Source: a virus. From it: a stretch of DNA of 28,191 bases. The position numbers were made by a program, and so were the translations under genes. Under the pieces are notes generated by a model that was not told where the DNA came from, did not search any database, and saw only the letters and a list, made by a program, of their open reading frames with translations. Location of the stretch: the IMG/VR virus record IMGVR_UViG_3300001349_000052, positions 4,093-32,283 of that record. One strand, written 5' to 3'. Below, piece by piece: positions 27,026-28,191 of the stretch; the first letter of the stretch is position 1; the number at the start of each line of letters is the position of its first letter.

Positions 27026-27226
27026 ATGGGTTTCAAATCAGGACATACTGAAATAGGCAAGGCAGACTCTCGTTTGAGTCTGCCATCCCTATCCCGTGAA
27101 GATTGTATATTACTATTAAATATAATTAAAAAAACTAATTTTACGGGGGAAGAAATGGAAAAAATTTATAATATTACTTTAAAAATACAAAACATATACC
27201 TTGTATTAGAAAAATTAGAAGAATAA
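27026..27226 (+). CDS. Small helical protein between fibre genes, unknown function
   Basis: 66 residues. The N-terminal ~25 residues are Ser/Leu/Gly-rich and probably extended (MGFKSGHTEIGKADSRLSLP). The rest is helical (REDCILLLNIIKKTNFTGEE, then EKIYNITLKIQNIYLVLEKL). No family is known to me. It starts 13 bases after the fibre stop, with no Shine-Dalgarno. Codons 12-20 form a perfect 9-bp hairpin in the mRNA, which could limit translation or mark a transcript end. The helical second half has the base use and amino acid pattern of a real gene, so I keep it, but with less confidence than its neighbours. It could be a small fibre-assembly factor. Confidence 0.6.
   Translation: MGFKSGHTEIGKADSRLSLPSLSREDCILLLNIIKKTNFTGEEMEKIYNITLKIQNIYLVLEKLEE
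27061..27084 (+). other. Perfect 9-bp inverted repeat (RNA hairpin) near the start of the 66-residue ORF
   Basis: GGCAGACTC (27061-27069), loop TCGTTT, GAGTCTGCC (27076-27084). The stem is GC-rich in an AT-rich genome. It lies 49 bases after the fibre stop. No T-run follows (ATCCCTATCCC), so a classic intrinsic terminator is not supported. A transcript-stabilising 3' structure or translation control is possible. Confidence 0.6.
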
Positions 27227-27255
27227 ATACTTATTAAGTCTAATCCATTAATTCA

Positions 27256-27269
27256 TATTTATAATAAAA
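27256..27269 (+). promoter_or_regulatory. Putative late promoter element (copy 6)
   Basis: TATTTATAATAAAA in the 60-base gap before ATG 27287, with TATAAT at 27260-27265. It shares TATTTATAATAAA with copies 1 and 2 and would start a unit with the second collagen-like fibre gene. Confidence 0.6.
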
Positions 27270-27286
27270 TATAATACCAACACCCT

Positions 27287-28191
27287 ATGGCCTTGCATTG
27301 GAGAGAAAACGTAGTTAGTGGATCAGAAGCTATACTAAAATCAGTAGATACAGATGATTATGTAAACGTAAGTGGATCATTATATGTATCCCAATCTATA
27401 TATGATACAGATGAAAGCCCCGGGGTAGATGGACAAGTATTATCATCTACAGTAACAGGTTCTCAATGGATAGACATATCAGGAGCACAAGGAGCAGATG
27501 GTGCTCAAGGAGCAGATGGTGCTCAAGGAGCAACAGGTCAAAAAGGTGAAAAAGGAGCAAATGGTGCTCAAGGAGCAGATGGTGCTCAAGGAGCAACAGG
27601 TCAAAAAGGTGCTCAAGGAGCAACAGGAGAAGGTACCCAAGGAGCACAAGGAGCAACAGGAACAGGTTTAGAAGGTCAAAAAGGATCTAAAGGTGAACCT
27701 AGTACAGTACAAGGTGCTCAAGGTGCAAAAGGTGCTATAGGTACAACAGGAGCACAAGGAACAGATGGCTCATTTGGTGGTGCTTCCTTTGACTATACAT
27801 TCTCAACTTCAACAACATCAGGTGACCCTGGAACTGGATTTCTAAGATTAGACAACACAACACAAAATACAGCTACAGAAATATATATTGATTCAGAAGA
27901 TGACAATGGGACATCTATAGATTCATTTTTAACAACTATGGCCAACGTGACTTCTGCGGTATTAGGCCACGTTAGAATTTCTAAATTAAACGACCCCAAT
28001 GCTTTTTTATTATTCGCTGTAGATAACTTAACAAACAATTCAGGTTGGTGGACTATAGATGTTATTACACCCGTATCTTCAGTAACTAACCCATTTGCTA
28101 ATTTAGAAGATATTTTAGTTTCTTTTGTTACCACAGGTGATAGAGGTGAAAAAGGTGCTCAAGGAGCAAATGGTGCTCAAGGAGCAACAGG
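27287..28191 (+). CDS. Second collagen-like tail fibre protein (3' end outside window)
   Basis: An open frame starts at ATG 27287 and runs off the right edge with 301 complete codons. Residues 1-65 are a globular start (MALHWRENVVSGSEAILKSV). From 66 to about 162 runs a Gly-X-Y tract of GAQGADGAQGATGQKG type with a few interruptions (GTGLEG, GEPSTVQG). Residues about 165-283 form a beta domain (FDYTFSTSTTSGDPGTGFLR, then ATEIYIDSEDDNG, then GHVRISKLNDPNAFLLFAV) of a kind I associate with marine phage fibre proteins. A second Gly-X-Y tract begins at about 284 ([16 protein letters not shown]) and is still running at the edge. So this is a collagen-domain-collagen rod. Its triplets favour Ala/Gln/Asp, unlike the Glu/Lys triplets of the first fibre. 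No proline except one GEP. Confidence 0.8.
   Translation, partial: MALHWRENVVSGSEAILKSVDTDDYVNVSGSLYVSQSIYDTDESPGVDGQVLSSTVTGSQWIDISGAQGADGAQGADGAQGATGQKGEKGANGAQGADGAQGATGQKGAQGATGEGTQGAQGATGTGLEGQKGSKGEPSTVQGAQGAKGAIGTTGAQGTDGSFGGASFDYTFSTSTTSGDPGTGFLRLDNTTQNTATEIYIDSEDDNGTSIDSFLTTMANVTSAVLGHVRISKLNDPNAFLLFAVDNLTNNSGWWTIDVITPVSSVTNPFANLEDILVSFVTTGDRGEKGAQGANGAQGAT
27500..27611 (+). repeat. 49-bp direct repeat inside the second collagen tract
   Basis: The 49 bases from 27500 recur exactly from 27563, 63 bases later. Both copies encode GAQGADGAQGATGQKG. Shorter copies of the same unit occur again at 28156 to the end. Exact identity suggests recent expansion or ongoing recombination. Confidence 0.75.

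Noticed and set aside
27061-27084. Intrinsic transcription terminator
   Set aside because: The stem is good, but there is no T-run after it and it lies inside an apparent coding sequence, so it is listed only as a hairpin.
27447-28134. Minus-strand open frames opposite the second collagen-like gene
   Set aside because: The first is a Leu/His repeat shadow. The second lies opposite a coherent fibre domain on the + strand and has no recognisable features.
24307-28191. Diversity-generating retroelement acting on a fibre gene
   Set aside because: No reverse transcriptase or template repeat is visible in the window, and no adenine-biased variable repeat could be identified.

Overview
The window is a late structural (baseplate and tail-fibre) region of an AT-rich T4-like contractile-tailed phage. 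All supported genes lie on the + strand, are packed almost end to end, and end in TAA except for one TAG. Start codons almost never have a Shine-Dalgarno sequence. One virion protein carries a carboxypeptidase-regulatory-like domain and a giant tail protein ends in a BACON-like domain. Together these features point to a marine Bacteroidota (Flavobacteriia-like) host, with a cyanobacterial or other marine host as the alternative. The host is an inference and no host gene is present.

Layout. (1) 3-853: the end of an unknown gene, then a gp55-like late-transcription sigma factor. (2) 891-3998: a small helical protein, a gp5/gpV-like baseplate spike or hub protein, and a membrane-segment protein with a carboxypeptidase-regulatory-like domain. 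(3) 4028-14199: the baseplate wedge block, with a small helical protein, gp25, gp6 (baseplate J-like), a DNRLRE-like beta-sandwich protein, a coiled-coil protein, and a 1936-residue protein with a tail-protein-I (gpI/gp7-like) core, a LamG-like lectin domain and a C-terminal BACON-like domain. (4) 14265-19661: a second giant virion protein (1798 residues). (5) 19692-22470: a conserved-looking 221-residue virion protein and two tandem paralogues. (6) 22512-28191: fibre/adhesin genes, including two collagen-like Gly-X-Y proteins (the second runs off the window), a TGS-repeat protein and a fibre with internal duplications. A small helical ORF and a 9-bp hairpin lie between them.

The strongest unlabelled signal is a repeated intergenic element, TATTTATAAY followed by A/T-rich sequence. 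It occurs six times, each 21-32 bases before the first gene of a block (870, 4004, 14243, 19664, 22480, 27256), and is absent before the gp55-like gene. I read it as this phage's late promoter, probably recognised through the gp55-like factor. It divides the window into late transcription units with very short leaders. Curiously, its reverse complement contains the exact T4 late-promoter octamer TATAAATA. The genes together would build the baseplate (spike, wedge) and the host-recognition apparatus (giant wedge-linked proteins and fibres), expressed late.
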